A DNA stretch of 34,229 nucleotides from Prevotellaceae bacterium (lineage in GTDB: Bacteria > Bacteroidota > Bacteroidia > Bacteroidales > UBA932). Shown here one piece after another: positions 33,126 through 34,229 of the stretch; within the stretch, counting starts at the first letter, position 1; each line of letters starts with the position of its first letter. Made by a program: the position numbers and the translations under genes. Where the stretch lies: NCBI GenBank assembly GCA_031274595.1, contig JAISPX010000018.1, forward strand, positions 1-34,229. Direction: 5' to 3'. The notes under the pieces were generated by a model. The model searched no databases, was not told where the DNA came from, and saw only the letters and a list, made by a program, of their open reading frames with translations.

Positions 33126-33218
33126 TTACTTATTCAGGTACAAAGATAAAATATTTTCGATACGCAGGAAGATTAAATTGAATTCGAACTCGTGAATGGA
33201 GTTGGTTTCGTTGTCCAT
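33126..33218 (-). repeat. header copy 2: methyltransferase-like N-terminal fragment plus promoter box
   Basis: This is the second copy of the header. The minus-strand ATG at 33218 opens a 30-codon frame beginning MDNETNSIHEFEFNLI and ending at TAA 33126. Against copy 1, the differences within the first 16 codons are one amino-acid change (N to T) and three silent changes (TCG/TCC, TTT/TTC, ATA/ATC), a pattern that suggests past selection on the protein. TATCTTTG (33148-33141) is conserved. The AACTC/GAGTT inverted repeat (33187-33203) is kept with a slightly longer loop. Confidence 0.8.
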
Positions 33219-33325
33219 TTTATTTTTAATTTAAAATCTAATCTTATCAATTGCAAAAAAATAATTGGCGCTCCAAATATACATTTCTACAGGATTTTTA
33301 ATAAACGGGCGAACATTGTTTTTAA

Positions 33326-33408
33326 CCTCATTTCCACTTAATTTTCTTAACAAAACAACCTCAGTAGCCAATGAGTTACCCCAGAAACCCAACCTCATTA
33401 CCTCATTA
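33326..33408 (+). repeat. left inverted arm of the transposase element
   Basis: This arm reads CCTCATTTCCAC... to CCTCATTACCTCATTA. It pairs with the reverse complement of 33864-33949. The last three bases are the transposase stop codon. Confidence 0.8.
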
Positions 33409-33861
33409 TTTTTCATTTTTTTTCTTATTAATTGTTTGCTGATAAAATTTAATGTACTTTTCGTATTCCTGTGCGTATGTTTCTTTTGTGGCGTGGTGCT
33501 CTTTCTGATTTTCAATATATCCGCACAATTCGTGAATATTGCGTTTCGATACCGAAAACGCCGAACACGATTGTTGCCACTGAAAAATGCCTGCACACAA
33601 ACGGTTATCGTTGATAAACTTTTCCGAACTGATGGCAACGATTGTCGCTAAACTTTCTTCGTCCAACTGTGGCGCACGCGACACAAGAAAATGTACATGT
33701 TCGGGATTGGCATAAATTGAATACATCTTGCATCCGTTATTATTTACAATCCCCGTGATATATTTTTCAATTCGTTCGCGGACTGTTTCTAAAATAAGCG
33801 GCATTCTGTTCAATGTTGTAAAAACAAAATGCGTGTATAAATTATTGTATTCTACTTTCAT
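33406..33861 (-). CDS. IS200/IS605-type Y1 transposase (REP-associated tyrosine transposase-like)
   Basis: This 151-residue single-domain HUH transposase begins MKVEYNNLYTHFVFTTLNRMP. It has the metal-binding HUH motif EHVHFLVSRAP (about 74-84) and a C-terminal CGYIENQKEHH with the likely catalytic Tyr (about residue 114), followed by YEKYIKFYQ. The conserved WQQSCSAFSVSKR block is also typical. The length is normal and no frameshift is seen, so the protein may be active. Such enzymes cut and move single-stranded DNA at hairpins and recognise arms like those flanking this gene. The lack of TnpB or other cargo fits a solo IS200 or a domesticated RAYT. Confidence 0.9.
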   Translation of the reverse strand: MKVEYNNLYTHFVFTTLNRMPLILETVRERIEKYITGIVNNNGCKMYSIYANPEHVHFLVSRAPQLDEESLATIVAISSEKFINDNRLCAGIFQWQQSCSAFSVSKRNIHELCGYIENQKEHHATKETYAQEYEKYIKFYQQTINKKKNEK

Positions 33862-33863
33862 TT

Positions 33864-33949
33864 TAATGAGGTAATGAGGTTATTGTTATTTGTATTATTT
33901 CATTGGCTACTGAGGTTGTTTTGTTGGAAAAAATTAGGTGGAAATGAGG
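33864..33949 (-). repeat. right inverted arm of the transposase element
   Basis: This is the inverted copy of 33326-33408 with a divergent central block (33880-33901). It begins 2 bases upstream of the transposase ATG, so it also contains that gene's leader and any promoter. Confidence 0.8.
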
Positions 33950-34084
33950 TTTTTGTACTCCAAAACCTGCCCCGATACAAGTTTGCCAACGCCGTTTGCT
34001 GCATAGTTATAATCAAGTCCATTTTTTGTTGTATTTCTCTATCAATTTATTATTTGCTTCTATGATTTTTCTAAAATCTATCAT
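33950..34084 (-). pseudogene. possible broken gene fragment beside the transposase element
   Basis: On the minus strand ATG 34084 opens MIDFRKIIEANNKLIEKYNK and three more residues to a TGA at 34013. With a +1 shift the sequence continues as DYNYAANGVGKLVSGQVLEY and runs into the right arm. On the other side of the element, 33325-33231 reads NNVRPFIKNPVEMYIWSANY and ends FFAIDKIRF with a stop. These could be two parts of one gene split by the element and frameshifted, but the three reading frames do not line up simply. The family is not recognised. Confidence 0.3.
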
Positions 34085-34147
34085 GTTTGAATTAAATATC
34101 AAATCATAATCGCAGGGTCAACGCATTAAAAATTAAAAAAAGGAACT

Positions 34148-34182
34148 GTTATCAACAATTTCCTGCGGCGCATGTTGATAAC
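34148..34182. promoter_or_regulatory. 10-base inverted repeat resembling paired DnaA boxes
   Basis: GTTATCAACA (34148-34157) and TGTTGATAAC (34173-34182) are perfect inverted copies around a 15-base spacer. TTATCAACA differs from the DnaA box TTATCCACA at one base. Two TGTACA palindromes follow at 34190-34195 and 34207-34212. The next gene lies outside the window, so this could be an operator, a hairpin or part of an origin. Confidence 0.5.
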
Positions 34183-34220
34183 TATTTGATGTACAGTTAT
34201 ATAATATGTACAATTAGTTG

Positions 34221-34228
34221 TATATTTG
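34221..34228 (+). promoter_or_regulatory. putative -7 box (TATATTTG) for a gene beyond the window
   Basis: This is a full match to TAnnTTTG followed by C at the window edge, reading outward. No -33 TTTG lies at the expected spacing. Confidence 0.4.
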
Positions 34229-34229
34229 C

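Larger units (their letters stand above)
33326..33949. mobile_element. IS200-like / REP-associated transposase element with long inverted arms
   Basis: A single transposase gene is framed almost exactly by inverted arms of 83 bases (33326-33408) and 86 bases (33864-33949). The arms match well at both ends (CCTCATTTCCAC; ACAAAACAACCTCAGTAGCC; CCTCATTACCTCATTA) and differ in a central block of about 20 bases. Each arm has four TGAGG words: three as AATGAGG and one as CTGAGG. The transposase stop codon lies inside the left arm and its start codon is 2 bases from the right arm. Total length is 624 bases. Confidence 0.75.

Noticed and set aside
33231-33638. Minus-strand frame of 135 codons across the left arm
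   Set aside because: Most of it is antisense or out-of-frame overlap with the transposase gene. Only its last ~28 codons look protein-like, and these are reported as a possible fragment.

Overview
The window reads as a chromosomal segment of an uncultured, AT-rich member of the Bacteroidetes, most likely Bacteroidales. The evidence is a set of promoters of the Bacteroidetes type (TTTG, about 19 bases, then TAnnTTTG), few Shine-Dalgarno sequences, and lineage-typical families: an S46 dipeptidyl-peptidase, a PiT transporter with a PhoU-like tail, DUF2723, DUF5009, a sirtuin without zinc cysteines, and an AmgK/MurU-type pair. No rRNA, tRNA or CRISPR array was recognised.

Layout. 1-454: the 3' end of a DDE insertion sequence. 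543-4995: an OmpR-type response regulator, its histidine kinase and a phosphate transporter, which together suggest a PhoBR-like phosphate unit. 5016-6062: lpxD, convergent. 6279-11033: a secreted S46 peptidase, an S41-like protein and a DUF5009 membrane protein in one run. 11352-15877: a minus-strand run (trmH, class III aminotransferase, conserved exported protein, alpha/beta hydrolase, ROK kinase). 15941-16213: HU, with a good promoter and terminator. 16805-19014: a kinase/RapZ-C fusion followed by a sugar-1-phosphate nucleotidyltransferase, probably amino-sugar or peptidoglycan recycling. 19076-20041: an orphan protein whose predicted leader holds an eleven-unit, 21-bp repeat array. 20382-31463: DUF2723, a polysaccharide deacetylase, cutC fused in frame to a transglutaminase-like lipoprotein, a sirtuin, prfB with a programmed frameshift, a VanX-like dipeptidase and ribF.

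31464-34229 is accessory DNA. It has a second 21-bp array (twelve units), two less AT-rich minus-strand genes (an orphan protein and a PNPOx-like flavin protein), and an IS200-like/REP-associated transposase framed by 83-86-base inverted arms. Each of the two minus-strand genes is preceded by a copy of the same ~93-bp header. The header carries a short reading frame that resembles the N-terminus of a Bacteroidetes methyltransferase, plus a TATCTTTG promoter box. These repeated header-plus-gene units, the period-21 arrays and the kinase/RapZ-C fusion are the parts most likely to hold undescribed biology.

All family assignments come from reading motifs and from memory of protein families. No database search was run.
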